Source: Gemmatimonadaceae bacterium
GTDB taxonomy: Bacteria > Gemmatimonadota > Gemmatimonadetes > Gemmatimonadales > Gemmatimonadaceae
Direction of reading: 5' to 3'
Length of the DNA stretch: 47,818 bases
Assembly: GCA_013817305.1 (NCBI GenBank)
Contig: JACDCY010000009.1
Coordinates: forward strand, 1-47,818
Shown here: positions 25,998 through 35,411 of the stretch, piece after piece
Position numbering within the stretch: the first letter of the stretch is position 1
Layout: each line of letters opens with the position of its first letter
Notes under the pieces: model-generated
Database searches by the model: none
The model's input: only the letters and a program-made list of their open reading frames with translations
Told to the model about the DNA's origin: nothing
Made by a program: the position numbers and the translations under genes

Positions 25998-26103
25998 CGA
26001 CCGGGGGCAGGCGGGTCTGGTGTCTCATGCAGGGGCGTCCTAGCGAGCGCAGTTTGCTCGCGTAGCGCCGAAATGAGATACCCGACCCGCCGGCCCCCGG
26101 TCG
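25998..26103. repeat. Long imperfect inverted repeat between tldE and downstream tldD
   Basis: Arms at 25998-26028 and 26073-26103 match as reverse complements at 28 of 31 positions. A second, smaller hairpin (GCGAGC 26043-26048 with GCTCGC 26056-26061) lies inside the loop. On the RNA of the minus-strand operon it would form a very stable stem-loop just upstream of the copy-1 tldD. It could attenuate or stabilise the transcript, or be a palindromic mobile repeat. Confidence 0.85.
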
Positions 26104-26130
26104 GCCCGCAATGATGCACGACTCTAAGCT

Positions 26131-27501
26131 CTAAACCGCGTCGCTGAGACTCGTGAAATTGAAGTCGCGTGCCTTGATCGGCGGAACGATCACAGCCCCG
26201 CCGCCCTCCCCGCCCTCGCTCGAGTTCACGCGCATCGGCTTGCCCATCGCCTCGATGTTGTTGAGCATGAAGATCGGAGATTCGTTCCAGCGGAAGTTCT
26301 TGATCGCCTTCGTGATCCTGCCGTTCTCCACCAGGAACGTTCCGTCGCGCGTCAGTCCGGTGAACAGGATCGTCCTCGGGTCCACACCGCGAATGTACCA
26401 GAGGCGCGTGACCAGGATGCCGCGCTCCGTGCTCGCGATCATTTGCTCCACCGACGAGTCGCCGCCACTCATCCGGAGCACATTCGAACCGGCCGTGGGG
26501 CTGACTCCCTGCTTCTGCGCCCAGAACCTGTCGTACTGCAGGTTCTTGATGACCCCGTTCTCCACCCACACGATCCGTTGGGTTGGAAGCCCCTCGCCGG
26601 TGAAAAGTCCTCCGCGGCCCTCCGGGTCCATGGGATCGGACACGATCGTCACGCGCTCATCCACGACCTTCGTTCCGATCTTGGTCCCCCCGCCGGGCTT
26701 GGAGAAGAACGAGCGTCCCTCGTCCGCGCTCCGGGCGTTCAAGGAGCCGACGATCAACTGCACCAGATTCGCCACCGCCGTCGGCTCGAGAATGACCGTG
26801 TACCGGCCCGGCTCGACCGCAACGGGATTGCGCGATCTCACCGCCTTGTCGATCGCCCGGGCGCCGAGCGTCGCGGCGTTGAGATCCTTCCACTCTTCGT
26901 GCGCGCTGCCCGCCCACCCCGAGCCGGTCCCGTCAGGCGTGCGGACCGTGGTAGACATGGCAGCGGAAGCGCCGCGCGCGTAAGCGAACAACCCCTTGTT
27001 GTTGGCGATGGCGAACGATCCGACGTTCGACTGCATGTAGCCGGTGGACACCAATCCGGCCGCCCGCGCCGGCTCGGTCACCGCGCGCACCGCGGCCGCG
27101 CGCTGTTCCGGCGTTGGCGTCTCTCTCTGCGCGGGGTCCGGTCGCGCTGCGTATGTCTGGGGGCCGAGCTCGGGCATGAGTTCGGGATCCTCCGGCGCCA
27201 GCCTCGCCAGCGCCTCTGAAGTCGCAACAAGCGCCGCCAGCGACGCATCGTCAAGCTTGTTGGTGCTCGCATTCGCGACACGTTTTCCGAATACGCTGCG
27301 CACCGTGATCGTGGCATCGTAATTGTCGCCCGACGTCGAGACCTGGTTGTCGGCAAAGCGGGTGTTCGCCCGCGCGCCGCTGCTGACTATAACGCGAGTC
27401 TCGTCGGCCTTCGCCGACGCCAGCGCGCGGCGCGCGATAGCTTCGGATTCCTCGCGGGAAAGAAAGCCCGCGGGAGCGTAAAGTGATCTCGGCTTGCTCA
27501 C
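26131..27501 (-). CDS. tldE: TldE/PmbA-like partner of TldD
   Basis: A 456-residue TldE (PmbA) homologue. TldE has the same fold as TldD but lacks the metal-binding HExxxH, and indeed none is visible; it forms the heterodimeric protease with TldD. Recognisable stretches are FADNQVSTSGDN near residues 48-59, AHEEWKDL, VILEPTAVANL and EGLPTQR. No Tat or other signal peptide is visible, which contrasts with its two exported TldD neighbours; it could be carried through Tat as a bound partner. It starts with GTG inside the stop of the upstream tldD (GTGA), so the two are translationally coupled. Confidence 0.92.
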   Translation of the reverse strand: MSKPRSLYAPAGFLSREESEAIARRALASAKADETRVIVSSGARANTRFADNQVSTSGDNYDATITVRSVFGKRVANASTNKLDDASLAALVATSEALARLAPEDPELMPELGPQTYAARPDPAQRETPTPEQRAAAVRAVTEPARAAGLVSTGYMQSNVGSFAIANNKGLFAYARGASAAMSTTVRTPDGTGSGWAGSAHEEWKDLNAATLGARAIDKAVRSRNPVAVEPGRYTVILEPTAVANLVQLIVGSLNARSADEGRSFFSKPGGGTKIGTKVVDERVTIVSDPMDPEGRGGLFTGEGLPTQRIVWVENGVIKNLQYDRFWAQKQGVSPTAGSNVLRMSGGDSSVEQMIASTERGILVTRLWYIRGVDPRTILFTGLTRDGTFLVENGRITKAIKNFRWNESPIFMLNNIEAMGKPMRVNSSEGGEGGGAVIVPPIKARDFNFTSLSDAV

Positions 27502-29129
27502 GCGGTTCTCCCTGTGTTGATGACGTTGATTTGTTTGTGACGGGTGGGCGGACAGCCATGACTCACCGCGTTCGATTGACTCGGCTGGCCCTTGCCGTCG
27601 TTGAAGGCCCCGCCGAGGATGTACGACTTCTTGCCGCCGATCATGTCCATCGCGTTCCAGAACTCCGGCGTCCGCATCTGATACGCCACGTCCTTGAGCA
27701 TGCCGACGATCTTGCCGCCGCGCACTTCATAGAAAACCTGCCCGCCGAACTGCGCGTTGTAGCGCTGCTGGTCGATCGAGAACGAGCCCTCGCCGACGAT
27801 CGCGATTCCGCGATCGGTCGCGGCGATGATGTCCTCGTACGAGATGTCCTGCTCGCCCGGCAGCAGCGACACGTTGGGCATGCGCTGGAACTGAACGTCC
27901 GACCATGACTGGGAGTACGAGCAGCCGTGCGACCGCGTGGGCTGGTTGTTCTGCTTGTACCACCAGTCGAGCCACATCGCCTGCTCGCGCGTGGTCTGGT
28001 AGTCGTTGAAGATCCCGTTCTTGACGATCATGAAATCGTCCGGCTTGACGCCTTCGTCATCCCAGCCAACCTGCGCGAGCGACCCTTCCTGCGACCGATC
28101 GCCCTGCACGTTCATGAACTCCGGGCCGTACTTGAACTTGCCGAGGAAATCCGCCGGCGGCGCGATGAAGCTCGTGCCGGCGTAGTTCGCCTCGTATCCC
28201 ATCGCCCGATCGAGCTCGGTCGGATGCCCGATGGATTCGTGGATTGTGAGCCAGAGGTGCGTGGGATGGAGAATGAGATCGTACCGACCGACTTCGACCG
28301 GCTTGGCGCTCAGCTTCTGCACCGCTTCTTCCGCCCAGCGCGGCGCGTTCTCGACAAGCTTGCCGTCGAGCACGTGCTCCCAGCCCTTTCCGGCGGGCTG
28401 AATGTCGGTGGACTGTCTCGTCTGAAAATCTCCCCGTGCCTGATCGACCGCAGTAACGGTCATGCTCGGCTGCGAGCGGATGATCGTCTGGACGATGAAG
28501 CTTCCGTCCGTGGTGGCGAGCGTCTTCTCTTCCTTCATGAAGAACATGGAGGAGTTGACGAAGCGCGCACTCGGAACGCGCAGGGCGGCCGCGTTGGCCG
28601 TCAGCAGCAACTGCGCCTTCTCTTCGATCGGGATGGTAAACGGATCGATGCGCGCCGGGCTCTTCCACTCCACATCCCCCACCGATGTCACTGGCGCCAG
28701 CACATGAGGCTTGACCTGCGCGACACGGTTGGCGCGGGCCTGCGCTACTGCCTGGCGCGCCACGGTCGCGACGTCGTCGCGGGTGAGGCGGCTGCTCGCC
28801 GCGAAGCCCCAGGCGCCATTGACCAGAGCACGAACGCCGAACCCAAACGTCTCGCTTGACTGCATTCCCTGCACGCGCGCCTCGCGAGTGAAGATTCCCT
28901 GATCGTTGCGGCTCGAGATGCGAACGTCGGCATACTCGGCGCCGGCGGAGCGCGCCGCGTCCAGGCCGACCATCGCCAGCTCGCGAAAGAGCGGATCTCC
29001 TACGCTGGGTGCTGCAGCCTTGGCGATTCCGCCGAACAGCGTTTCCGGATTGAATCCCTTGCCTATCGCGCCGTTGGCGACGGCGACAGCGGACATCGCC
29101 TTGAGAAAGTCTCTGCGTTTTTGAGTCAC
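27498..29129 (-). CDS. tldD: Tat-exported TldD-like metalloprotease, copy 2
   Basis: First gene of the tldD-tldE-tldD cluster, 543 residues. The twin-arginine leader KRRDFLKAMSAVAVANG is followed by an Ala-rich stretch. The zinc motif HESIGH lies near residues 297-302. Much of the sequence is shared with copy 1, including VGDPLFRELAMV, KLSAKPVEVGRYDL, GTSFIAPPADFLGKF and SIDQQRYNAQFGGQVFYE, so this is a gene duplication. Most changes lie near the N-terminus and in a short insertion around residue 240. It overlaps tldE by 4 bases. Which copy pairs with TldE cannot be told from sequence. Confidence 0.93.
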   Translation of the reverse strand: MTQKRRDFLKAMSAVAVANGAIGKGFNPETLFGGIAKAAAPSVGDPLFRELAMVGLDAARSAGAEYADVRISSRNDQGIFTREARVQGMQSSETFGFGVRALVNGAWGFAASSRLTRDDVATVARQAVAQARANRVAQVKPHVLAPVTSVGDVEWKSPARIDPFTIPIEEKAQLLLTANAAALRVPSARFVNSSMFFMKEEKTLATTDGSFIVQTIIRSQPSMTVTAVDQARGDFQTRQSTDIQPAGKGWEHVLDGKLVENAPRWAEEAVQKLSAKPVEVGRYDLILHPTHLWLTIHESIGHPTELDRAMGYEANYAGTSFIAPPADFLGKFKYGPEFMNVQGDRSQEGSLAQVGWDDEGVKPDDFMIVKNGIFNDYQTTREQAMWLDWWYKQNNQPTRSHGCSYSQSWSDVQFQRMPNVSLLPGEQDISYEDIIAATDRGIAIVGEGSFSIDQQRYNAQFGGQVFYEVRGGKIVGMLKDVAYQMRTPEFWNAMDMIGGKKSYILGGAFNDGKGQPSQSNAVSHGCPPTRHKQINVINTGRTA

Positions 29130-29180
29130 GTGCTGTGTTCTCCGGAGGAAGACGCCATTTGCTGCTCCATCAAAGCAAAA

Positions 29181-30383
29181 TCAGAGGTAGCTCAGCCACC
29201 AGTCCCTGCGGCGCGCTTTGACGCCCGCGAACCAGCGACAGAGTGGATAAAGAAGTAAAGTGCCCGCGATCCACGCCGCATATGTGACACCAAGACCGAA
29301 CCCAAAGTTCGCTGGCGGCGGACCGAAGGTCGGGCCGAGCGTGACCGGCCTGTCCAGGGCGATATGCAGCCCGATCCCGATGAAGTGGGCCGTATACCAC
29401 TGAAGGATATAGAAGAACATCGGAACCCGGCCGAAGGTGATCAGGGCGCGGCCGAAGGCGTTCCGAATGGGGCGCTCGAACCACCACAGAGCGATCATGG
29501 CCGGTCCAAGCGTCATCAGCAGAAACAACAGCGAAGGCGGATACTTGGTGACGTTCAGGAATGACAGCGCCGTGAACAGGCCGGACTTCTGAACGGACCA
29601 TCTCGAAGGATCACCATAGAAGTTCAACGCGCGAACCGCGATGAACGCTGCGGTTACGGCGAGCCCGACCCGAAGCAGGATCCGGCGCCGCCTCACCGGC
29701 TCCAGTTGATACATCGCGCCGAAGGCGTAGCCCGCGGCCATTACCCCGATCCACGGTATCAGCGGATACAGGACGAAGATCACGGGCGAGGGAAAGTCCC
29801 CCACCGGGAACGCGCCGGACTCGTGCAGCACCATGAACAGCTTGGCGGCCGCGCTCGGCACTGGCGACCCCGGCCCCTGCCACTGCTGAACGTCTACCGC
29901 GTCCAGCAAGTTATGCAGCACCATCATCAAGACACCGAAGGCGCCAACGACTTTCAGTGGCAGGTGGATAAGCGCAGCGAGAGCGATCATTGACCAGCCG
30001 AGCGCCCAAATGACCTGCACTGCGCCGAGGAAGGTGTAGTCCAGATTCAGGAGAACGGCGAAGCGGATCACCGTGAACTCGAGCAGGATCAGCCACAGGC
30101 CGCGCGTCCATAAGAAGCGCGATAGCTCCGCCTTCGTCTTTCCGCGCGACAGCTGGAAGTAGGCGCCGGTGCCGGCGAGGAAGACAAAGATGGGCGCGCA
30201 GAAATGCGTGATCCATCGGGTGAGGAAAAGCGCCGGGCTGGTGCGCGCCAGGTCAGTCGGATCGAACTGGAAGACCGCCCAATGCGTGAAGTCGCGCGTG
30301 TGGTCGAGCAACATGATGACCATCACGATGCCGCGGAGCAGGTCCACGGAGTCGATGCGGGCCCTGGGCTCCACCGCACGCAT
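29181..30383 (-). CDS. DUF1624/HGSNAT-type multi-spanning membrane protein
   Basis: A 400-residue protein with about ten hydrophobic segments. The opening RIDSVDLLRGIVMVIMLLDHTRDF, including the LDH motif in the first membrane helix, is typical of the DUF1624 and heparan-alpha-glucosaminide N-acetyltransferase-like acyltransferase families. Members are thought to move acyl groups to envelope sugars across the membrane; the substrate here is unknown. ATG 30383 is chosen because GGGGAG stands 7 bases before it and the family motif begins soon after; the frame is open to 30536, which would add 51 residues of non-family sequence. It is divergent from the M20 peptidase gene. Confidence 0.88.
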   Translation of the reverse strand: MRAVEPRARIDSVDLLRGIVMVIMLLDHTRDFTHWAVFQFDPTDLARTSPALFLTRWITHFCAPIFVFLAGTGAYFQLSRGKTKAELSRFLWTRGLWLILLEFTVIRFAVLLNLDYTFLGAVQVIWALGWSMIALAALIHLPLKVVGAFGVLMMVLHNLLDAVDVQQWQGPGSPVPSAAAKLFMVLHESGAFPVGDFPSPVIFVLYPLIPWIGVMAAGYAFGAMYQLEPVRRRRILLRVGLAVTAAFIAVRALNFYGDPSRWSVQKSGLFTALSFLNVTKYPPSLLFLLMTLGPAMIALWWFERPIRNAFGRALITFGRVPMFFYILQWYTAHFIGIGLHIALDRPVTLGPTFGPPPANFGFGLGVTYAAWIAGTLLLYPLCRWFAGVKARRRDWWLSYL

Positions 30384-30569
30384 GTACGGCTCCCCTTCGA
30401 TCTTTCCCGTGGTGGGGTCTACAGTAGACGTCGGCACAGTGGCGGAAATGATACCTCTTGACGCCCTGTGCGGATATGACGGCGGAGCGCTCTGACGGCG
30501 GAACGCGCCTTTCCCCCAAACCGCCGGCGATTTCATACCTTTCCGGGTAGCTCTCTCGCCCGACTACCC

Positions 30570-32021
30570 ATGATGCCGAAAATGATTCCTCTCCTTCGCT
30601 CGCTCATCGCCGGTTTTTCACTTCTAGCGCTAGCGTGGGCGCCGCTGCCCGCTCAGCGAACTACCCCAGCGCCCGCCCCCGTCGGAGTGCGGCCCATCGA
30701 CTGGCCCGCCCTGGCCGAAGAGACAACGCGGATCATGGCCGGGTACCTCAAAATTGACACGAGCAACTTGCCCGGCAACGAGCTCGCGGGCGCGCTCTAC
30801 CTGAAGGACGTCCTCGAGCGCGAAGGGATCGAAGCGCAGATTCTGGACACCGCAGCGCTCGGCACCGGCCGTGCCAACATCTACGCGCGGATCAAGGGGA
30901 ACGGGTCGAAGAAAGCGATCGCGCTGGTCCATCACATAGATGTAGTGCCGGCAACCCCGTCGTTCTGGACCGTGCCGCCGTTTTCTGGGGAGATTCGTGA
31001 CGGATTTCTCTGGGGGCGTGGCGCGCTGGACATGAAGGGCCATGGGATCGTCCAGCTCATGGCGATGATCGCGCTGAAGCGCAGCGGCGTGCCGCTCAAC
31101 CGGGACATCGTCTTCATCGGCAATGCGGACGAGGAGCTTGGGTCAACTGGCGCCGTGGTATTCGTCCGTGATCATCCCGAGCTGATCCGCGACGTTGAGT
31201 ATCTGCTGACCGAGAAAACTCTGAACGACGTTCGCGACGGCAAGTTGGTGCACTTCAGCATCGGCGTCGCCGAGAAGCGCACCTTCTGGCAGAGGCTGAC
31301 GGTTCAAGGTGTACCGTCCCACGGCTCGATGCCCACCAAACAGAACCCCGTACCGCGGCTCGTCGCAGCGGTGCACCGTCTCGCCACCTTTGAAACGCCG
31401 CTCGAAGTCACGCCGGGCGTCGAGCGATACTTCCGCGACATCGCGCGAACGTACGACGAGCCTCAGCGGAGTTGGCTTTCGGACGTGCGCCGGGCGTTGG
31501 ACGATTCCACAGCGCGCGCGTGGATACTCGACAATTCGACTTGGAACGCGTACCTCCGCGTCACCATCGCACCGACTGTCCTGGCCGGCTCGAACAAGAC
31601 GAACGTGATTCCGCCTGAGGCGAGCGCCGAGGTGGATGTGCGGATACTGCCGCATCACAATCGCGATTCCGTCCTTGCGATGCTCAAGCGGGTAGTCAAC
31701 GATACGGCGGTTCATTTCACTACTCTAATCGAGCCCAAGGCACCTCTGGAGAGCCCGCTCGAAAGCCCGGTAGTGCGCGCGATCGAGCGCGCCGCGCTGG
31801 AGCGGAGGCCCGACCTGTTCGTGACGACGCCTTTGCTCAACGGCGCGACGGACAGGCCGACCTACCAGGCGGCCGGAATCCTGACCTACGCGGTGGACCC
31901 GTTTCTCGTGGACGTGGCCGAAGACCGGATGGGAGTACACGGTAATAACGAACGGATCTCGCTCGAGAACATCGGGTTCGGGGTGAAGTACCTGTACGAC
32001 ATCCTCCGATACGTCCAGTAG
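30570..32021 (+). CDS. Secreted M20-family metallopeptidase
   Basis: A 483-residue zinc peptidase or amidase. Residues 1-28 form a Sec signal ending ...PLPAQ. Catalytic residues visible are His122 and Asp124 in HHIDVVP, Asp in RGALDMKG (~155), the Glu pair in ADEELGS (~189-190), and a C-terminal His in GVHGNNE (~458). The lid domain sits in the middle (~250-380). M20 enzymes cleave dipeptides, carboxypeptidase substrates or N-acyl amino acids; substrate is not evident. It is followed after 13 bases by the kinase-TPR gene, so co-transcription is likely. ATG codons at 30570 and 30573 are both possible starts. Confidence 0.92.
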   Translation: MMPKMIPLLRSLIAGFSLLALAWAPLPAQRTTPAPAPVGVRPIDWPALAEETTRIMAGYLKIDTSNLPGNELAGALYLKDVLEREGIEAQILDTAALGTGRANIYARIKGNGSKKAIALVHHIDVVPATPSFWTVPPFSGEIRDGFLWGRGALDMKGHGIVQLMAMIALKRSGVPLNRDIVFIGNADEELGSTGAVVFVRDHPELIRDVEYLLTEKTLNDVRDGKLVHFSIGVAEKRTFWQRLTVQGVPSHGSMPTKQNPVPRLVAAVHRLATFETPLEVTPGVERYFRDIARTYDEPQRSWLSDVRRALDDSTARAWILDNSTWNAYLRVTIAPTVLAGSNKTNVIPPEASAEVDVRILPHHNRDSVLAMLKRVVNDTAVHFTTLIEPKAPLESPLESPVVRAIERAALERRPDLFVTTPLLNGATDRPTYQAAGILTYAVDPFLVDVAEDRMGVHGNNERISLENIGFGVKYLYDILRYVQ

Positions 32022-32034
32022 TGGGCGTCCGCGC

Positions 32035-34455
32035 ATGACCGAACCTTCTCCGGATCTGCGCGCCAGGTTGGAGGGCGCCCTCGGCTCGACGTACGAGATC
32101 GAGAGGGAGCTGGGCGGCGGGGGAATGTCGCGGGTGTTCCTCGCGCGGGAGACGGCGCTCGGCAGGAAGGTCGTGCTCAAAGTCTTGCCGCCAGAGCTCG
32201 CTGCGTCGGTCAACGCGGACAGGTTCAAGCGCGAAATCCAGATGGCCGCTCAGTTACAGCATTCCTGTATCGTGCCCGTGCTGGCCGCCGGGACCGCAGA
32301 CGGCCTGCCGTACTACGCGATGCCCTTCGTGGAAGGTGAATCGCTTCGCGCGCGGTTGGATCGTGAAGGCGAGTTGCCGCTGGCAGAGGTCATACGCTAC
32401 ATGCGCGACATGCTCGAAGCGCTATCGCACGCGCACGAGCAGGGGCTCGTTCACCGCGACATCAAGCCGGAGAACGTGCTACTCTCCAAACACCACGCGG
32501 TAATAGCCGATTTCGGAGTAGCGAAAGCGTTATCCGCTTCTACCAGTTCGGGGTCTAGCGGACTCACCTCGCTCGGCGTGGCGCTCGGCACACCGGCATA
32601 CATGGCGCCTGAACAGGCCGCAGCCGATCCCGCCGTAGACAGTCGCGCGGACCTGTACGCCGTAGGCGCCGTCGCGTACGAGATGTTGACCGGACAAAAA
32701 ATGTTTTCGGCGCGTTCTCCGGCAGCGATGCTTGCCGCGCAAGCGACGGAGAGTCCCGAGCCGGTCGACAAACGGCGCCCGAGCGTTCCACCGGTTCTGG
32801 CCGCGCTGGTGATGCGTCTGCTGGAGAAGCGGCCGGCTGACCGTCCCCGGAGCGCGGACGAGGCGCTGCACGAATTGGAGAGCATGAGTACACCGACGGG
32901 CGGCCTGGCGCCGACCACCGTGCTTCCATCCGTGCGCTCGACGCGGGCCAGGCTCACGCGCCGCGCTCTCGTGTACGGATTCATCGCCCTCAGCGCCGCC
33001 GGGTTGGTCGCCGCGTGGTTCACGAGTCGTAACGGTGATGCGCCGGCCACAAACGACGAAGCGCTGAAGTCCATAGCTGTATTGCCGTTCGCGAACATCG
33101 GCGGCTCAGCCGACAATGAGTACCTGAGCGACGGCCTGAGCGAGGAGCTGATAGGAGCCTTATCCAAAGTCGAGGGATTACAGGTGGCGGCAAGGAGCTC
33201 GTCCTTCTCGTTCAAGGGAAAGAACGAGGACGTCCGTTCGGTCGGCACCAAGCTCGGCGTCACTGCGGTGCTCGGGGGCAGCGTGCGCCGCGCGGGAAAT
33301 CGGCTGCGCGTGTCGGCGCAGCTCACGAACGTATCTACCGGCTACAACCTCTGGTCGGACACGTACGACCGGGAGATGACGGACGTGTTCGGGCTACAGG
33401 AGGACATTTCGCGCGCCATCGTGGACGCGCTCGAGATTCGGCTGGCGTCCTCGGCGAGCGGCACGCCGATCGTCAAACGCGGAACCGCTGATCCAGAAGC
33501 GTACGAGCTGTATCTGAGGGGCAGATATCTCCTAACTCAACGAGGCGCTTCGCTCGTTCCCGCGCGCGAGCATTTCGAGCGGGCGATCGCCCGGGATGGC
33601 AAGTTCGCCGCGGCCTACGCGGGCCTCGCCGAGACGATTTACGTCGCATCGACATGGGGGTACGGAGCTGCCTTCGAAGCCGTTACCAAGGCGGAATCCA
33701 ACGCGCGACGCGCGTTGGAGCTCGACCCTGCTTCGACTGACGCCTATATCGTGCTCGGGACCGTGCGATGCGTGCGGGGTAAGTTTGCGGAGGCCGAATC
33801 CCTCTTTAACCAAGCCATCTCGATCGATCCGCGATCCGGCCGGTTGCATTACTTCCATGCGTTCTGTCTCAATCGGCAGGGACGACCGGCACCGTCACTG
33901 GCAGCGGCGCGTAAAGCGACCGAGCTCGAACCGCTCAATCCTCAACTGTTCGTCGGGCTCGTTCGCGCTTACACGATGGGGAACCGCCCGCGCGAGGCTC
34001 TGGCAGCACGTCGTCCGGCGCTCGAGCTCGCCCCGAATCTTCTGTCTCTTCATAGCAACGCCGTTTTTGCATACGTGCTACTCCGAGACGCGGCAGCGAT
34101 CGACTCCGTCGCGGAAATGAGCCGCGTTTCCGCTGTCGCAGACTCGAAGGTCCAGGCGGATCTTTTCCGGGCCATTGCTGCGGCGGTGCGCGGGGATAGA
34201 GCCCGGGCGCTTGAGCACGCGCAGCCGTACATTCGCAACCCGCCTCCGGGACGGGAAATGCCGCTCGCCGGAATGTTCAGCATCCTCCGGGACGAAAACG
34301 AAACGCTTCGTTTGATCGACCTGGCCTACTCCCGGCTTGCGGATCAGGGCGCGGAAGTGAATTACCCTACATACAACTGGATTCGATCCAGTCCAAAGTT
34401 TCAAGCCATCGCCAGCAAGTACGGGATCCCGCTTCGGATCGAGCCGCTGGACTAA
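32035..34455 (+). CDS. Membrane Ser/Thr kinase with TolB-like and TPR domains
   Basis: An 806-residue protein kinase. The cytoplasmic catalytic domain (about residues 17-290) has a Gly-rich loop LGGGGMSRVF, VVLKVLP with the ATP-binding Lys, HRDIKPEN (near 140-147), DFGVAK and GTPAYMAPEQ. A membrane helix lies at ~310-330. Outside it is a TolB N-terminal-like domain (~343-480; SIAVLPFANIGG, LSDGLSEEL) and then a run of TPRs to the C-terminus. This architecture is common in Gemmatimonadota and Acidobacteriota. The periplasmic half could sense envelope state; targets are unknown. Confidence 0.93.
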   Translation: MTEPSPDLRARLEGALGSTYEIERELGGGGMSRVFLARETALGRKVVLKVLPPELAASVNADRFKREIQMAAQLQHSCIVPVLAAGTADGLPYYAMPFVEGESLRARLDREGELPLAEVIRYMRDMLEALSHAHEQGLVHRDIKPENVLLSKHHAVIADFGVAKALSASTSSGSSGLTSLGVALGTPAYMAPEQAAADPAVDSRADLYAVGAVAYEMLTGQKMFSARSPAAMLAAQATESPEPVDKRRPSVPPVLAALVMRLLEKRPADRPRSADEALHELESMSTPTGGLAPTTVLPSVRSTRARLTRRALVYGFIALSAAGLVAAWFTSRNGDAPATNDEALKSIAVLPFANIGGSADNEYLSDGLSEELIGALSKVEGLQVAARSSSFSFKGKNEDVRSVGTKLGVTAVLGGSVRRAGNRLRVSAQLTNVSTGYNLWSDTYDREMTDVFGLQEDISRAIVDALEIRLASSASGTPIVKRGTADPEAYELYLRGRYLLTQRGASLVPAREHFERAIARDGKFAAAYAGLAETIYVASTWGYGAAFEAVTKAESNARRALELDPASTDAYIVLGTVRCVRGKFAEAESLFNQAISIDPRSGRLHYFHAFCLNRQGRPAPSLAAARKATELEPLNPQLFVGLVRAYTMGNRPREALAARRPALELAPNLLSLHSNAVFAYVLLRDAAAIDSVAEMSRVSAVADSKVQADLFRAIAAAVRGDRARALEHAQPYIRNPPPGREMPLAGMFSILRDENETLRLIDLAYSRLADQGAEVNYPTYNWIRSSPKFQAIASKYGIPLRIEPLD

Positions 34456-34470
34456 GCACTGCGCGCGAGA

Positions 34471-35382
34471 TCAGCTCAATCGCAGCTCGCCCTCGCTCAC
34501 GATTACCGCATTACCGCCCACGCGAACGGTGTAGACGATCCCGTCCCGCACATCGCTCTCGAGCTCGAGAATGCTGGGGCGGCCCATGTCGAATCCCTGC
34601 TCGACTCGCCAACTATGGCGTCCGTCGGCAAGCCGCTCGCTCGCCGCCAGGTAGCCGGCAAACGCGGCGACAGCGCTGCCGGTCGCAGGATCCTCGGGGA
34701 CGCCGAGTAGGGGCGCGAACATGCGCGCGTGAAAGTTAGAGCCCGGCTGCTCGACGTCGCGGGTGAAGAGAAACAGGTCGGGCGCCCAGAAATCTGCGAG
34801 CGCAGCTCTCCATGCGCCCATGTCGAGGCCAGCCGACGCAAGTGCGGCGCGATCCCGAAGCGGCACGAATAGATAGGGTACGCCGCACGAAAAGGCGGCC
34901 GGCTGCATGGCCGCGTCCAGGTCGGCAGGCTCGAGCGAAATGGCGGCTGCCAGCTCCACGGAGCCGGGCGGTGGCGGTCCGCCTTCCGGGAGCTTCGCCA
35001 CCGTCAGCTGTGCCCAAGTCGGAACGCTACCGGAGAATCCAACCTCCACGGGCACGGCACCGACTCCTTCTTCGAGAACGACCTGCGCTTTTCCGCCTCG
35101 TCTTTTTACTCGACGCAACGAGGCGAGCAATACCGCCGTACCGATCGTCGGATGCCCGGCGAAGGGCAGCTCCGTCGCTGGCGTAAAGATGCGCACGAGT
35201 GCCGTATTAGCCGGATCGACCGGCGGATACACGAACACCGTCTCCGAAAGATTGAACTCCCGGGCAATCGCCTGAAGCTGATTCTCGGGCATCCCCTGTG
35301 CGTCAGGAAATACCGCGAGCTGGTTACCAGCAAATGGAACGTCCGTGAAGACGTCCAGCGTGAAAAATCGATGCTTTACCAT
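34471..35382 (-). CDS. PhzF-family isomerase/epimerase-like protein
   Basis: A 303-residue PhzF/YddE-family protein. The two-domain diaminopimelate-epimerase-like fold is signalled by DVFTDVPFAGNQLAVF at the N-terminus and the catalytic Glu47 in NLSETVFV. Other family marks are TPATELPFAGHPTIG (~65-80) and EDPATGSAVAAFAGYL (~230-245). PhzF itself isomerises a phenazine precursor, but most homologues, like this one, have no phenazine genes around them and unknown substrates. It is convergent with the kinase gene (15 bases) and 29 bases downstream of the DUF885 gene. Confidence 0.93.
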   Translation of the reverse strand: MVKHRFFTLDVFTDVPFAGNQLAVFPDAQGMPENQLQAIAREFNLSETVFVYPPVDPANTALVRIFTPATELPFAGHPTIGTAVLLASLRRVKRRGGKAQVVLEEGVGAVPVEVGFSGSVPTWAQLTVAKLPEGGPPPPGSVELAAAISLEPADLDAAMQPAAFSCGVPYLFVPLRDRAALASAGLDMGAWRAALADFWAPDLFLFTRDVEQPGSNFHARMFAPLLGVPEDPATGSAVAAFAGYLAASERLADGRHSWRVEQGFDMGRPSILELESDVRDGIVYTVRVGGNAVIVSEGELRLS

Positions 35383-35411
35383 CGATCAGCCTGCACGCAG
35401 CGCGTGGGCTC

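Noticed and set aside
27927-28859. A 310-residue plus-strand reading frame opposite tldD copy 2
   Set aside because: It is antisense to a well-conserved TldD gene, has no recognisable motif, and such frames are expected in GC-rich DNA. Similar frames opposite 24369-25973 and 961-1941 were dropped for the same reason.
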